DNA of 64,000 bases, from NCBI GenBank assembly GCA_004762155.1, contig SIHP01000013.1:99701-163700 (forward strand), given 5' to 3'. Source of the DNA: Flavobacteriaceae bacterium. GTDB taxonomy: Bacteria; Bacteroidota; Bacteroidia; Flavobacteriales; Flavobacteriaceae. Both the position numbers and the translations under genes were made by a program. Shown piece after piece: positions 16,898 through 25,486 of the stretch. The stretch's first letter is position 1. Every line of letters begins with the position of its first letter. The notes beneath the pieces were generated by a model. That model did not search any database and was not told the origin of the DNA. It saw nothing but the letters and a program-made list of their open reading frames with translations.

Positions 16898-17308
16898 ATT
16901 TTTAATTATGTATTCGCTTTTTAAAATTCTTCATAGGTTTTTCTTATTAAATGTAACCTTTATTTTTAGTAAACCCAAAAGTATGCATTCGGCAAAGTAC
17001 ATTCTTACGGATTTCCGTATGAGGAAGTAATTATTTTAAAAAATATATAAACCGCAAAAAAGCAAGTGATAAAAACTATTGTAAATTGAATTACAATAAG
17101 AAGTATAAATACTTTTTAAATAAACATAGAAAACAGCTTTTAAAAGTATTTTAAGTTCGTGTTTAAACTCCAACCAAAGCATTACAAAGACCTATTTTAA
17201 AAAGCCTTTAAACGCCACTTAAATAAACTCGTTAAAATTAGTTCTACTTATAGTATTGCTTATTAGTATCAGAAAAACTAATTTTTAGTTATGGCGAGTT
17301 TTTAATAA
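16898..17308. other. Gap between the nuclease-like gene and the orphan immunity-like gene
   Basis: About 410 bases of AT-rich sequence with no convincing frame. A small palindrome TACGGATTTCCGTA is at 17006-17019. The segment probably holds the promoter of the minus-strand nuclease-like gene and decayed coding DNA. Confidence 0.4.
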
Positions 17309-17345
17309 AAAAACAGTCTGCAAATTTAGTATGCAGACTGTTTTA
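17309..17345. terminator. Hairpin terminator of the orphan immunity-like gene
   Basis: AAAACAGTCTGCA and TGCAGACTGTTTT form a long perfect stem around AATTTAGTA. It lies just after the minus-strand gene ending at 17391. Its stem is very similar to the terminator at 18360-18390, suggesting the two modules arose by duplication. Confidence 0.75.
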
Positions 17346-17390
17346 ATTTAATTAGATTTTTGGTGAATAATGTTCTTAACCTCTTTTAAG

Positions 17391-17807
17391 CTATAACAAT
17401 AACCATTCTGGTAAATTAACTTTTTCTTCTATTTGTTTTATTGAATAGAAATCTTTTAAGGATTCATCTCCAACTAACATTTCTGGATATAGTTTTAAAA
17501 ATTGAGTTAAAAACTTATTTAAATAGGGTAAAGCTTCTGAATCATGATTTATAATTATGGAAATATAATAATCATTACCATCTATTATTAATTTATCTTC
17601 TTTAAACTCTGACTCCTTTATAGCCCAAAATGTAATGAAATAAGCAGTTTCTTCGTCTATATCTATATAAAAATTTAAATCATCTAGTTTACTATATAAA
17701 TCTTCTGTTCTAACGTCAAATTTTAACTCATTAGCTATTTTTTTTGCTGTATCAACTAATTTTTCTTTATCAATGTATTCTTTCGATATTACTGTAATTC
17801 CTGTCAT
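17391..17807 (-). CDS. Small acidic protein, possibly an orphan immunity protein
   Basis: A 138-residue soluble acidic protein with no signal peptide. It has an alternating helix/strand pattern (V-I-S-K-E-Y-I-D at the start, then N-F-Y-I-D-I-D-E-E-T-A-Y-F-I-T-F-W-A, D-Y-Y-I-S-I-I-I-N-H-D). I do not recognise the family. Size, acidity, location downstream of a nuclease toxin/SUKH pair, and the copied terminator all suggest an immunity protein kept after loss of its toxin. That is inference from context. Confidence 0.5.
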   Translation of the reverse strand: MTGITVISKEYIDKEKLVDTAKKIANELKFDVRTEDLYSKLDDLNFYIDIDEETAYFITFWAIKESEFKEDKLIIDGNDYYISIIINHDSEALPYLNKFLTQFLKLYPEMLVGDESLKDFYSIKQIEEKVNLPEWLLL

Positions 17808-17920
17808 TTTAATAAACTTAATTGTACATATTATTTCTACAAAAAAAGGGAAATTTCAATTTAGCCATTTCCACCTTGTGGAGAAATCGCTAGTAGTTTT
17901 TCTAAATTGGACTGTTAAAA

Positions 17921-18136
17921 TCATTCACTAATAAACAACATCTCCTTTTTTATACTCAGATGTTCTAATTCTATCATAGCCTTTTCTTCATCTATTGGCG
18001 TATCTGAAGGGAAATATATCCAGTCTCCTTCATCATCTATTAATAAAACATCTTCTAGCTCTTTTAATAATTCAAAAATTAATGGAAGCATTATTCCATC
18101 GTTGTTATTGGTAAAATCGTAATCAATTGAAACCAA
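17921..18136 (-). CDS. Short acidic protein or truncated immunity gene
   Basis: A frame of about 71 codons if translation starts at TTG (18136). The frame is open a further 15 codons upstream (to 18181) but contains no ATG there. The product is strongly acidic (L-L-K-E-L-E-D-V-L-L-I-D-D-E-G-D-W-I-Y-F) and ends E-M-L-F-I-S-E, as in small immunity proteins. It overlaps the tail of another remnant frame, so its natural 5' end may have been lost in a recombination event. The family is not recognised. Confidence 0.4.
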   Translation of the reverse strand: MVSIDYDFTNNNDGIMLPLIFELLKELEDVLLIDDEGDWIYFPSDTPIDEEKAMIELEHLSIKKEMLFISE

Positions 18137-18351
18137 AGTTCCGTAACCAACTATATTTATATCTTTTGTTTCTTTTACTTTTTACCAAAAGCCTCAAATA
18201 CTCCTCAACCAAAATCCCTTCTTTTTTAGCAGCTTTGGTATATACTTCCATTCTTTTAGAAACCTCTAATTCACTTAAATTAGTGTCTAAAATATTGCCA
18301 TCAGCATCTGCTAAATCAAATTTACCTTTTTTGGTAGATGATGCTATTTAT
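18123..18351 (-). pseudogene. Remnant of a toxin-like or other coding segment
   Basis: A minus-strand frame of about 75 codons without a start codon. It begins S-S-T-K-K-G-K-F-D-L-A-D-A-D-G-N-I-L and continues L-E-V-S-K-R-M-E-V-Y-T-K-A-A-K-K-E-G. It begins abruptly next to the terminator of the SUKH gene and ends inside the next frame. This is the layout expected for a displaced 3' fragment of an older toxin gene in a polymorphic toxin locus. No toxin family could be named. Confidence 0.35.
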
Positions 18352-18359
18352 AACTAAAA

Positions 18360-18390
18360 AACAGCCTACAAAAATATTTGTAGACTGTCT
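18360..18390. terminator. Hairpin terminator after the SUKH immunity gene
   Basis: ACAGCCTACAAA and TTTGTAGACTGT form a stem with one internal mismatch around AATA. It lies after the minus-strand SUKH gene (ending 18445). The stem resembles the terminator at 17309-17345. Confidence 0.65.
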
Positions 18391-18444
18391 TGGTCTAAGA
18401 AAATTTAGATAAATGGTGTTTTTCTTAACCATATTTTTTAAAAT

Positions 18445-18852
18445 TTAGACTTCTCCTTCATGAAATTCCTCTATAAATTCATCAAAAGATTTAGACAAAA
18501 GCTCTGGTTCCCAATCAGAAAAGGCTACATATATATAGCCATAATCCTTACTGCTTAAACTCATATAAATAGTTCCACTTGTGCTTGTTGCGAAAGGAAC
18601 CTCACCTGTCTTTAAAACATGATCCAATGATTTTAATGATTTTTCTATTGTTTGATTGCCATTTTTTAGTGACAAAAATGAATCAATAGGTAAATTAAAG
18701 TCTCCATAATAAATATCTGAGGAAGGATAACCACCGTTAAATTTTAATAAATGAGATTTATAAGACTCCGGTAATTTTACATTATAGTTTACCTCAAAAC
18801 TCAATAAATCATTAATTGTAATTGCTTCTTTTGTGTTTTCAAACTGTATCAT
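18445..18852 (-). CDS. SUKH (SMI1/KNR4) family immunity protein
   Basis: A 135-residue protein of the SUKH superfamily, which protects the producer from nuclease toxins of polymorphic toxin systems. The signature is visible: I-x-x-F-E near the N-terminus, L-P-E-S-Y-K-S-H-L-L-K-F-N-G-G-Y-P at about 28-44, and the end W-E-P-E-L-L-S-K-S-F-D-E-F-I-E-E-F. Its ATG overlaps the stop of the upstream nuclease gene by one base (TAATG), so the toxin and immunity protein are translationally coupled. Pairing of SUKH with HNH/ENDO VII (WHH/LHH) toxins is well established, which supports both assignments. Confidence 0.88.
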   Translation of the reverse strand: MIQFENTKEAITINDLLSFEVNYNVKLPESYKSHLLKFNGGYPSSDIYYGDFNLPIDSFLSLKNGNQTIEKSLKSLDHVLKTGEVPFATSTSGTIYMSLSSKDYGYIYVAFSDWEPELLSKSFDEFIEEFHEGEV

Positions 18853-19754
18853 TATAAATATTTTTCTGTTATTCCTAATAAATCTTGGAACTGCCCTGCT
18901 GAACCAAAATGGGTAATTGTTGCATCATGAACTTCTCTTAAAACCAACTGCATAGTACCTTCCAAATTTTCATCAATATTATCTAAATGGTGCCAAGTAT
19001 ATTTTTCCTTAATACTTTTTTGAGTTTTAAAATCAAAAATTTTCATTTTCTCAAATGCCTGTACAAAATCTTTATCTCTACTTCCAGTAACTTTTATCTT
19101 AACTCTACCAAAAGCTATGTCATTATTGTATAAATAATGAGCTAATCCATCAAAATCAGGTGAAGTTCCTTTTCCTTTCCTACTAATCGGAATATCATCA
19201 TAACCCTTTTCTACAGCATTTTTTGGATTATATTTATTAGGTTTTGAATCTATTCTTTTATACATTTCTGAAATTAACTTCTTTCTTTCTGCTCCAGATT
19301 TATTGATAAATGTAAGATATTTTTCAATATTCTTCTCAATACCTCTAAAAACAACAGTACCTTGATCATTAAGAAAATCTATTGTTGTTTTATTTCGTTT
19401 AACCGATAATTTAAACTTAGTAAGTAAACTATTAATTTTACTAGGGAAATTTTGAACTTTAATATTCATAAAATCCTCTAGCGTTTTACCAGATTTCTTC
19501 CACTCATTATATAAATTTTTTGTAAATGTTTTTAATGATATTTTTTTCGTTTCATTGAATATAATAACACTATTCCAAGTGATAACCCTATTACCTTGTG
19601 AATTAATTCCACCTCCTAGACATCCCAACACTATGCTTGTATTTCTTTGCTTTTTTATTTTAAAAAAAGGATGTTTTTTAATTCGGTTTAGTTCTCTTTT
19701 TTTCTGTTTAGTCTTTTCCCATATTATGAGAAATTTTTTAAATTTATTTTTCAT
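18852..19754 (-). CDS. WHH-type HNH/ENDO VII nuclease toxin
   Basis: A 300-residue protein (from the ATG at 19754, five bases after the carrier gene stop) with a C-terminal HNH/ENDO VII superfamily nuclease domain of the WHH type. Key residues are W254-H255-H256 in Y-T-W-H-H-L-D, then G-T-M-Q-L-V, H276 and H282 (R-E-V-H-D-A-T-I-T-H-F-G), preceded by a basic D-P/S-D-F type strand (G-T-S-P-D-F-D-G-L-A-H-Y). It should cleave nucleic acid in target cells. Another ATG eight codons upstream would overlap the carrier gene. The N-terminal ~175 residues are of unknown fold, contain G-C-L-G-G-G-I-N-S, and may be a trafficking or linker module. Immediately followed by its SUKH immunity gene. Confidence 0.83.
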   Translation of the reverse strand: MKNKFKKFLIIWEKTKQKKRELNRIKKHPFFKIKKQRNTSIVLGCLGGGINSQGNRVITWNSVIIFNETKKISLKTFTKNLYNEWKKSGKTLEDFMNIKVQNFPSKINSLLTKFKLSVKRNKTTIDFLNDQGTVVFRGIEKNIEKYLTFINKSGAERKKLISEMYKRIDSKPNKYNPKNAVEKGYDDIPISRKGKGTSPDFDGLAHYLYNNDIAFGRVKIKVTGSRDKDFVQAFEKMKIFDFKTQKSIKEKYTWHHLDNIDENLEGTMQLVLREVHDATITHFGSAGQFQDLLGITEKYL

Positions 19755-19759
19755 AGCTT

Positions 19760-21685
19760 CTACTTTAGCGTTGGACAAAAAATTACTAAACCGTCTTTAA
19801 AACTTGTTGGTGTTAGCTTAAATTTACTAAGCCAAAATTTCTCAGAAAAATTAAATAACTCATTGTATTTTTCGGTTGCCAACTGCTTAGTCGTTTTTAA
19901 CAATTGTTGTATCCAAACCACAAACTCATCCATTAATTTTTGAACATCTAAAGCTTTTAGTTTTTTAAACAAAACAGATAAAGCATTAATAAAATCCGCA
20001 GGTTTTTTTACTACTATTTTAGCAGCGTTTTTAGTTTTTGTTAATACTGTTGCTAAAGATTCTATGGTTAATTTAAACGCTTGTGCAATTGTTTTTGCAC
20101 CACCTGTTGCCAAAATTGTTAGTACTTCTTCTATAATAAAACCTACAGCATAACCAATTACGTATCCAATACGATCTACTTTTGTGGCTGTATAATTTAC
20201 GCCGTCTGCTATTTTAGACAATACCTCATTTGGATTTGCCATTGTTGTTAACAAGGTTTCTCCTATTTTTAAAAAACCTGTAAACAATGCTTTTATATTT
20301 TTTATAGAAAAGAGTTTTAAAAATGTTTCAGTAACATTTTCTAATACTTCTCTTCCAACATTTGCAGCTTGACTTATTTTTGCGTCGTCTACTTTTACTA
20401 AGTAAGAAGGTATGTTGATAACATGTCCAATAATGGTAATTATACCACCAATTGCTTCTACAATACTATTATAAACGCCTAGAAATAGTGCGTTTAAAAA
20501 TATAAACAGACTTTTAGAATTAATTAATTTTATAAAGCTTTTGTACATTTCTTCCAAAGCATCTAATGTTTTAAAAACAAACGATAATTTGTCTTTAATA
20601 AAAGCTCTAAAATCGCTGTTTGGTACTTTTTGAATAGTATTGGTTACTGTCTCTTTTAATTCTGTTAATTTACTGGCTAATGTTTCGCCTTCATTTGATT
20701 TTTCATCTTTGTCTAAAAAAGATTTAAAACCTGGGAAAATAGGAGCAAACTCACTATTGATATTTCCCTCTTTATCGTAATATTGCCAACGTTTTTTATC
20801 AATTTTAAGTCCTGCTGATAGTTCTCTTCCAATAATAATTAGTGGATCACCAAATAATCCTTTTAAAACAGCACCTGTTATTTCTAATACAAACTCACCC
20901 ATTTCATAAAAAATAGTATTAATTGTAAATTCATCTTCTTTGTTTTTATTTTTAAAATGATTCTCAAATACTTTTTTTATGTGTTTTTCTTCAATATGTA
21001 CACCAACTAATTGAGCTAATGTAGCTATTGATGAAAATGGTAATATTTTGTCTTTTGCTATTCCGCTACCAGATTTTACTTTAATTACAGATACTGGATT
21101 AAACAAACTATCTTTTTCTAAAAAGAAAATAATCTCATTGGCTTCAATAGTAGTAATGCTGCTATAAGCATTTTCTAAAACGGCTCCATCTTCATTAAAA
21201 AAGAAAACCAAAGAAATAGAATCGTCTTCTAAAATTTTTCTCAACTTTATATCTGCTAAGCCAAAAATTTTAGGAACTAAAGATCCTTTTTTGGAAGTAC
21301 TATTAACAATAGCAACCTCATCTAAATATTCTGTTGGTGAAAATTCTGTTTTAACATAATACTCATCTTCATATTTATATACCGCTACCAAACCAGTACC
21401 TATTCCTACTACAGTATTTCCTTCTGTTACGGTTATATAGTTATTTGGAATTAAGTAATCCTCAACTACATCTGCATTCAATCGTTTTGGTTCTAAAATA
21501 TGCTGATAATTAGTTCCGTTTACCAAAGCAACTTGTTTGTAACTAAATATACTAGGCTCGTAATCTGTTAATGTATGTTCTTCTTCTTCTCCTTGAACGT
21601 GAAGTTTATTGTTAAAAACAACACAATTGGGTTTGGGTTGGTATTTTACTTTAAAATACTTTAACCCATATTCATAAGCATTCAT
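19760..21685 (-). CDS. Toxin-associated carrier protein with membrane-hairpin regions
   Basis: A 641-residue protein, family not recognised. It has no N-terminal signal peptide. Residues 1-200 are soluble and beta-rich. Hydrophobic, glycine-rich segments lie at about 395-425 (F-L-N-A-L-F-L-G-V-Y-N ... G-G-I-I-T-I-I-G) and 515-550 (I-G-Y-A-V-G-F-I-I-E-E-V-L-T-I-L-A-T-G-G-A), like the membrane-insertion or pre-toxin regions of contact-dependent toxins. Most such proteins end in the toxin itself; here the reading frame closes and the nuclease is a separate gene five bases on. It is therefore a candidate delivery or translocation partner. Export route (T6SS, eCIS or other) cannot be decided: none of those genes are in the window. 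Confidence 0.6.
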   Translation of the reverse strand: MNAYEYGLKYFKVKYQPKPNCVVFNNKLHVQGEEEEHTLTDYEPSIFSYKQVALVNGTNYQHILEPKRLNADVVEDYLIPNNYITVTEGNTVVGIGTGLVAVYKYEDEYYVKTEFSPTEYLDEVAIVNSTSKKGSLVPKIFGLADIKLRKILEDDSISLVFFFNEDGAVLENAYSSITTIEANEIIFFLEKDSLFNPVSVIKVKSGSGIAKDKILPFSSIATLAQLVGVHIEEKHIKKVFENHFKNKNKEDEFTINTIFYEMGEFVLEITGAVLKGLFGDPLIIIGRELSAGLKIDKKRWQYYDKEGNINSEFAPIFPGFKSFLDKDEKSNEGETLASKLTELKETVTNTIQKVPNSDFRAFIKDKLSFVFKTLDALEEMYKSFIKLINSKSLFIFLNALFLGVYNSIVEAIGGIITIIGHVINIPSYLVKVDDAKISQAANVGREVLENVTETFLKLFSIKNIKALFTGFLKIGETLLTTMANPNEVLSKIADGVNYTATKVDRIGYVIGYAVGFIIEEVLTILATGGAKTIAQAFKLTIESLATVLTKTKNAAKIVVKKPADFINALSVLFKKLKALDVQKLMDEFVVWIQQLLKTTKQLATEKYNELFNFSEKFWLSKFKLTPTSFKDGLVIFCPTLK

Positions 21686-22031
21686 AAATATCGTTTTAAG
21701 TTAAAAAAATAATAGGTCAAATAGTATTGCTATACTAAAATCTTGAAAGCTTAGGTGAAATTTTAAAAGAAGTACTATGGTAAAAATTTCAAAAACCTAA
21801 AAACACAACAATTGTTTGAATAAATAGCTTTTTTATTCTCTTTTGCTATGATTAATTATGCAAATATAACTAAATTAAACAATTTACAAAACATATTTTT
21901 GCTTTTTGTAATATTAATTTGTAATTTGTTTAACTGTGTTTTTAATATTAATTGTGACTTTTTTATTAAAAACATTTCTAACAAATAGAAGTTTAAGTAC
22001 TTTTACACCAATTAAAAAAAAACAAAAAAAT
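21686..22031. other. Divergent promoter gap
   Basis: About 345 bases between the minus-strand toxin operon and the plus-strand TerB-like gene. It is extremely AT-rich and should carry both promoters. An open frame that extends 32 codons upstream of the TerB start is unlikely to be translated. No RNA gene or repeat was seen. Confidence 0.45.
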
Positions 22032-22466
22032 ATGTCGATATCTGATTTATATTCAAGCGGAAAACATAAACAAGAAATAGGTCATTTTGCTAGTGTAGTT
22101 AAAATTGCACAAACCGATGCTATTATTACCGAAGAAGAACAAAAACTTTTAGATAAAGCTGCTAAGCGATTAAACATTAGCGAAGAAGAATACAAGAAGA
22201 TTTTAAAGAATCCTGAAAAGTTTCCAGTAAATCCTCCTGTAAGTTACGATGAGCGTATTGAAAGATTATACCGTTTAACTAAAATGGTTTTTGCTGATAA
22301 CGAAATTAATAAAGATGAAATGTTATTAATGCGTAAAATTGCAGTTGCTTTACACATACCAACAGACAATGTAGAAAAGGTTTGTGATGAAGCTATTCAT
22401 CTGGTAATGAACAACAATGATTTAGAGGGTTTTACTACTGCAATTAAGAAAGTAAATTCAATTTAG
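22032..22466 (+). CDS. TerB-like (tellurite resistance/DjlA N-domain) protein
   Basis: A 144-residue all-helical protein of the TerB/DjlA-N family (PF05099 type). Two halves each start with an acidic helix-turn: A-Q-T-D-A-I-I-T-E-E-E-Q-K-L-L and V-F-A-D-N-E-I-N-K-D-E-M-L-L-M-R-K-I-A, the usual D-G-x-I-x-x-x-E pattern. TerB-like domains are linked to membrane-associated stress and defence functions but have no fixed enzymatic activity. The ATG at 22032 with an A-rich leader is chosen over a frame extending upstream. It is followed by an OmpA-like barrel gene 61 bases on. Confidence 0.78.
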   Translation: MSISDLYSSGKHKQEIGHFASVVKIAQTDAIITEEEQKLLDKAAKRLNISEEEYKKILKNPEKFPVNPPVSYDERIERLYRLTKMVFADNEINKDEMLLMRKIAVALHIPTDNVEKVCDEAIHLVMNNNDLEGFTTAIKKVNSI

Positions 22467-22527
22467 TATATTTACAAGATACTAAAACTGTAATTTTTTA
22501 GTTTAAAACAAAAATAATCCCCTGAGT

Positions 22528-23118
22528 ATGTTTTATAAAAAAATAACTTTTATTGTTATAATTACACTTTGTTCAAGCCTTTTTGCGCAGTCAAAACATC
22601 AAGAGTGGCAAATTGGTATAAGTGCTAGTGCTGTTAAATTTAGTGATGAAGATGTTGCTTTTATTGGCGATCAATATTTATTTCAAATTCCTCGTTTAAA
22701 TTTAACAATGCCTATTGGACATAATATGTCTTTAGATGGCGCAATGTCTTTTAATACTATTGATATTGGATTTATAGAAAATTCTGCAAACTATTTTTCT
22801 ATGGATGCTTCTTTACGTTATCATTTTGATGTTACTGATAATTTTTATCCGTATGTTTTTGTTGGTACAAGTATTACAGACTCTAGTTTTAAAATAACAC
22901 CAACCTTTAATGTTGGAGCTGGTTTAACCTATTGGGTTAGTGAAAAATTAGGTATTAATACCCAAATTTATTACAAACACTCTTTAGAATCTTTTGAAAG
23001 TATGCGTTCTCACATTCAAGGATCTCTTGGATTGGTGTATTCTTTTAAAATTAATAGCATTTTCTCTGGCGGAGGCGGAGGTTCTTCATCAACATCATGC
23101 TATTACAATCAGCATTAA
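22528..23118 (+). CDS. Outer-membrane beta-barrel protein
   Basis: A 196-residue protein with a signal peptide cleaved after S-L-F-A-Q (about residue 21). The mature part has alternating amphipathic strands (W-Q-I-G-I-S-A-S-A-V, S-M-D-A-S-L-R-Y-H-F, Y-P-Y-V-F-V-G-T-S) typical of small 8-stranded OmpA/OmpW-like barrels. It ends in an unusual tail: a run of five glycines, serines and C-Y-Y-N-Q-H, not a terminal aromatic residue. The ATG is preceded by ATAATCCCCTGAGT, a motif seen again at 30084. It is followed by a strong terminator. Confidence 0.75.
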   Translation: MFYKKITFIVIITLCSSLFAQSKHQEWQIGISASAVKFSDEDVAFIGDQYLFQIPRLNLTMPIGHNMSLDGAMSFNTIDIGFIENSANYFSMDASLRYHFDVTDNFYPYVFVGTSITDSSFKITPTFNVGAGLTYWVSEKLGINTQIYYKHSLESFESMRSHIQGSLGLVYSFKINSIFSGGGGGSSSTSCYYNQH

Positions 23119-23138
23119 AGAAAACAAATAATCTTATA

Positions 23139-23174
23139 AAAAAAGAGTTCAATGTAAACATTGAACTCTTTTTT
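23139..23174. terminator. Strong bidirectional terminator
   Basis: AAAAAGAGTTCAATG and CATTGAACTCTTTTT form a long perfect stem around TAAA, flanked by A and T tracts. It separates two convergent genes. Confidence 0.9.
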
Positions 23175-23202
23175 TATTTCTTAAAACATTCTTCAATATC
23201 AA

Positions 23203-23982
23203 TTAAAAAAAGTAAACCAACCCGTTAGACAGCTCAAACTGTTCTTTTACTGCATTTGTTGCTGGAAAAGAATCAAATAAATAAGAAAAGGATGTCGTAA
23301 ATTTTAAATTTTTTATTATTGTAAATAATAGTGACGTTTCACTTAAAATTCTAAAATCAGAAAACATATCCATTCTTGGTTGGTAATAATTAGTACTTAC
23401 TATTGAAATATTGTCTTTTAACTTTAATTTAAAAGACGCATAAATACTATTTCTAATGTCTCTATGAATATTGTCATTTATATCATCTACAGAATCTTCA
23501 TATTCAAACATTACTGTAGTTCCAAGAAAAAAGTTAAACACTGTAGATTTGTGCAAATTAAAACGTAACCCTGTTCCTACTAGTGCTCTTAATTTAATTT
23601 CTGATATTTCATCCGATTGCGATTGAATAAAAGCTTCGTAAGAAATTTTTGGTGTAATAGTATGACTGAATCTTAAATGCTGAGTACTATTGTTTACAAT
23701 ATCACTACCATTTACTTCTTTAAAATCCATGTCATTAATTAGAAACCAAGTGCTTTTTTTACCTTTATATTGAAGTCTCAGTTGGTTAGAAAAAGCTAAA
23801 ATTCTGTTTCTATTCTTTTGTAAATTAAATTCTAATAACACATGACCAGACCAGCCAATAGTATCTTTTTTTTTTCTAAGATTTTCTATATTAACAATTT
23901 GGCTGTGTAAAAAAACACTACTCATTAGTATAAAAATGAGTAGCATTCTTTTAATTATGTTATGATAATGCTGAAATGGCAT
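23203..23982 (-). CDS. DUF481 family outer-membrane barrel protein
   Basis: A protein of about 247-259 residues resembling the DUF481/YdiY family of outer-membrane barrels. A signal peptide ends F-L-H-S-Q; the mature part starts I-V-N-I-E-N-L-R-K-K-K-D-T-I-G-W-S-G and ends in the aromatic Y-F-F expected for barrel insertion. Two starts are possible. The ATG at 23982 gives basic residues before the hydrophobic core but overlaps gltX by 23 bases. The ATG at 23946 avoids overlap but leaves a signal peptide without positive charge. The longer form is listed. The link gltX-DUF481 is common in flavobacteria as far as I recall. Confidence 0.75.
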   Translation of the reverse strand: MPFQHYHNIIKRMLLIFILMSSVFLHSQIVNIENLRKKKDTIGWSGHVLLEFNLQKNRNRILAFSNQLRLQYKGKKSTWFLINDMDFKEVNGSDIVNNSTQHLRFSHTITPKISYEAFIQSQSDEISEIKLRALVGTGLRFNLHKSTVFNFFLGTTVMFEYEDSVDDINDNIHRDIRNSIYASFKLKLKDNISIVSTNYYQPRMDMFSDFRILSETSLLFTIIKNLKFTTSFSYLFDSFPATNAVKEQFELSNGLVYFF

Positions 23983-25486
23983 TTTTAATACGTTTTAAGC
24001 TCTTTTCTTTTCCAATCATTGTCATGATATCAAACAAATCTGGTCCAGCTAATTTACCCACCAAACTTAAACGAAGTGGTTGCATAACTTTTCCAAATCC
24101 AATTTCCTTAGAAGTAATCCAACCTTTAATTGCTGTTTGTGCATTTTCTATGTTGAAATCTTCTATTTTTTCAATTACATTAACCAATTCTTCCATTAGA
24201 GCAGGTGTAGTTTCTTTCCACTGCTTTTTGGTTGCTTTTGCATCGTATTCTGTTGGGTTATCAAAAAAGAAATACGATAAATCCCAAAAATCAGCAACAA
24301 AAACTGCACGCTCTTTAATTAACGAAACTACTTTTGTTATGTATTCTTTAGAAAAAGATTCCTTGGTTTCATTTGGAATAATGTCTAAAAACAAAGCAGC
24401 TAATTCTTCATTAGATTTTGTTTGTAAATATTGTTGGTTAAACCATTTGGTTTTATCTGGACTAAATTTTGCACCAGATTTACTCACTCTTTTTAAATCA
24501 AAAGCAGCAACCAATTCTTCTAAAGAAAATATTTCTTGTTCCGTTCCAGGATTCCAACCTAATAAAGCTAACATGTTTATAAAAGCGTCGTTAAAATAAC
24601 CGTCTTCTTTATATCCACGTGAAACATCTCCTGTTTTTTCATTTGTATATTCTAACGGAAATACTGGAAAACCTAATTTATCTCCATCACGTTTACTTAA
24701 TTTTCCTTTACCAACTGGTTTTAAAATTAATGGTAAATGTGCAAATTTTGGAGCTTCCCATTCAAAAGCTTGGTATAATAAAACGTGTAATGGCATAGAA
24801 GGTAACCATTCTTCTCCACGAATTACATGTGAAATTTCCATTAAATGATCATCTACAATATTTGCTAAATGATATGTTGGCATTCCATCTGACTTAAACA
24901 ATACTTTATCATCTAAAGTATTCGTATCAATTTTAATTGTTCCACGAATTTCATCTTGTAAAATCAAAGTTTCATCTTGTGGAGTTTTAAAACGGATGAC
25001 ATAATTTTCGCCATTATTAATTTTGTTTTGTACCTCTTCTTCAGATAAAACTAACGAGTTAACCAAACGTCCTTTTGCTCTATTGTGCCAATTGTAAATA
25101 AAGGTTTTTTTATTTTCTTCATGATCTTTTCTATGTGCATCTAACTGCTCAGAAGTATCAAAAGCATAATATGCCCAACCTTTTTCTATTAAATTATCAG
25201 CATATTCTTTATACAATGCTTTTCTTTCAGATTGACGATATGGTCCAAATTTTTCATTTTTCCCTGGTCCTTCATCAAAAGGAATTCCACACCAATTGAA
25301 AGCATCAATAATATATTGTTCTGCATTTGCTACATAACGAGTTTGATCAGTATCTTCAATACGTAATACAAAAGTTCCGTTATATTTTTTTGCAAATAAA
25401 TAATTGAATAATGCAGTTCTTACTCCTCCAATATGTAAAGGTCCGGTAGGACTTGGTGCAAATCGCACGCGTACGTTTTCTAACAT
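23960..25486 (-). CDS. gltX: Glutamate--tRNA ligase
   Basis: A 508-residue class I aminoacyl-tRNA synthetase that charges tRNA-Glu. The HIGH motif is in F-A-P-S-P-T-G-P-L-H-I-G-G-V-R-T-A at residues 8-24; the KMSKS-like motif is K-L-S-K-R-D-G-D near 265; G-A-K-F-S-P-D-K-T-K-W-F-N follows in the anticodon-binding half. The length is normal. No duplicate gltX or gatCAB is in the window. It has its own upstream region, and the DUF481 gene follows with a short overlap or small gap. Confidence 0.97.
   Translation of the reverse strand: MLENVRVRFAPSPTGPLHIGGVRTALFNYLFAKKYNGTFVLRIEDTDQTRYVANAEQYIIDAFNWCGIPFDEGPGKNEKFGPYRQSERKALYKEYADNLIEKGWAYYAFDTSEQLDAHRKDHEENKKTFIYNWHNRAKGRLVNSLVLSEEEVQNKINNGENYVIRFKTPQDETLILQDEIRGTIKIDTNTLDDKVLFKSDGMPTYHLANIVDDHLMEISHVIRGEEWLPSMPLHVLLYQAFEWEAPKFAHLPLILKPVGKGKLSKRDGDKLGFPVFPLEYTNEKTGDVSRGYKEDGYFNDAFINMLALLGWNPGTEQEIFSLEELVAAFDLKRVSKSGAKFSPDKTKWFNQQYLQTKSNEELAALFLDIIPNETKESFSKEYITKVVSLIKERAVFVADFWDLSYFFFDNPTEYDAKATKKQWKETTPALMEELVNVIEKIEDFNIENAQTAIKGWITSKEIGFGKVMQPLRLSLVGKLAGPDLFDIMTMIGKEKSLKRIKNAISALS

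Noticed and set aside
23976..24599. 207-codon plus-strand frame inside gltX
   Set aside because: Antisense shadow of gltX, which is a clear, full-length gene.
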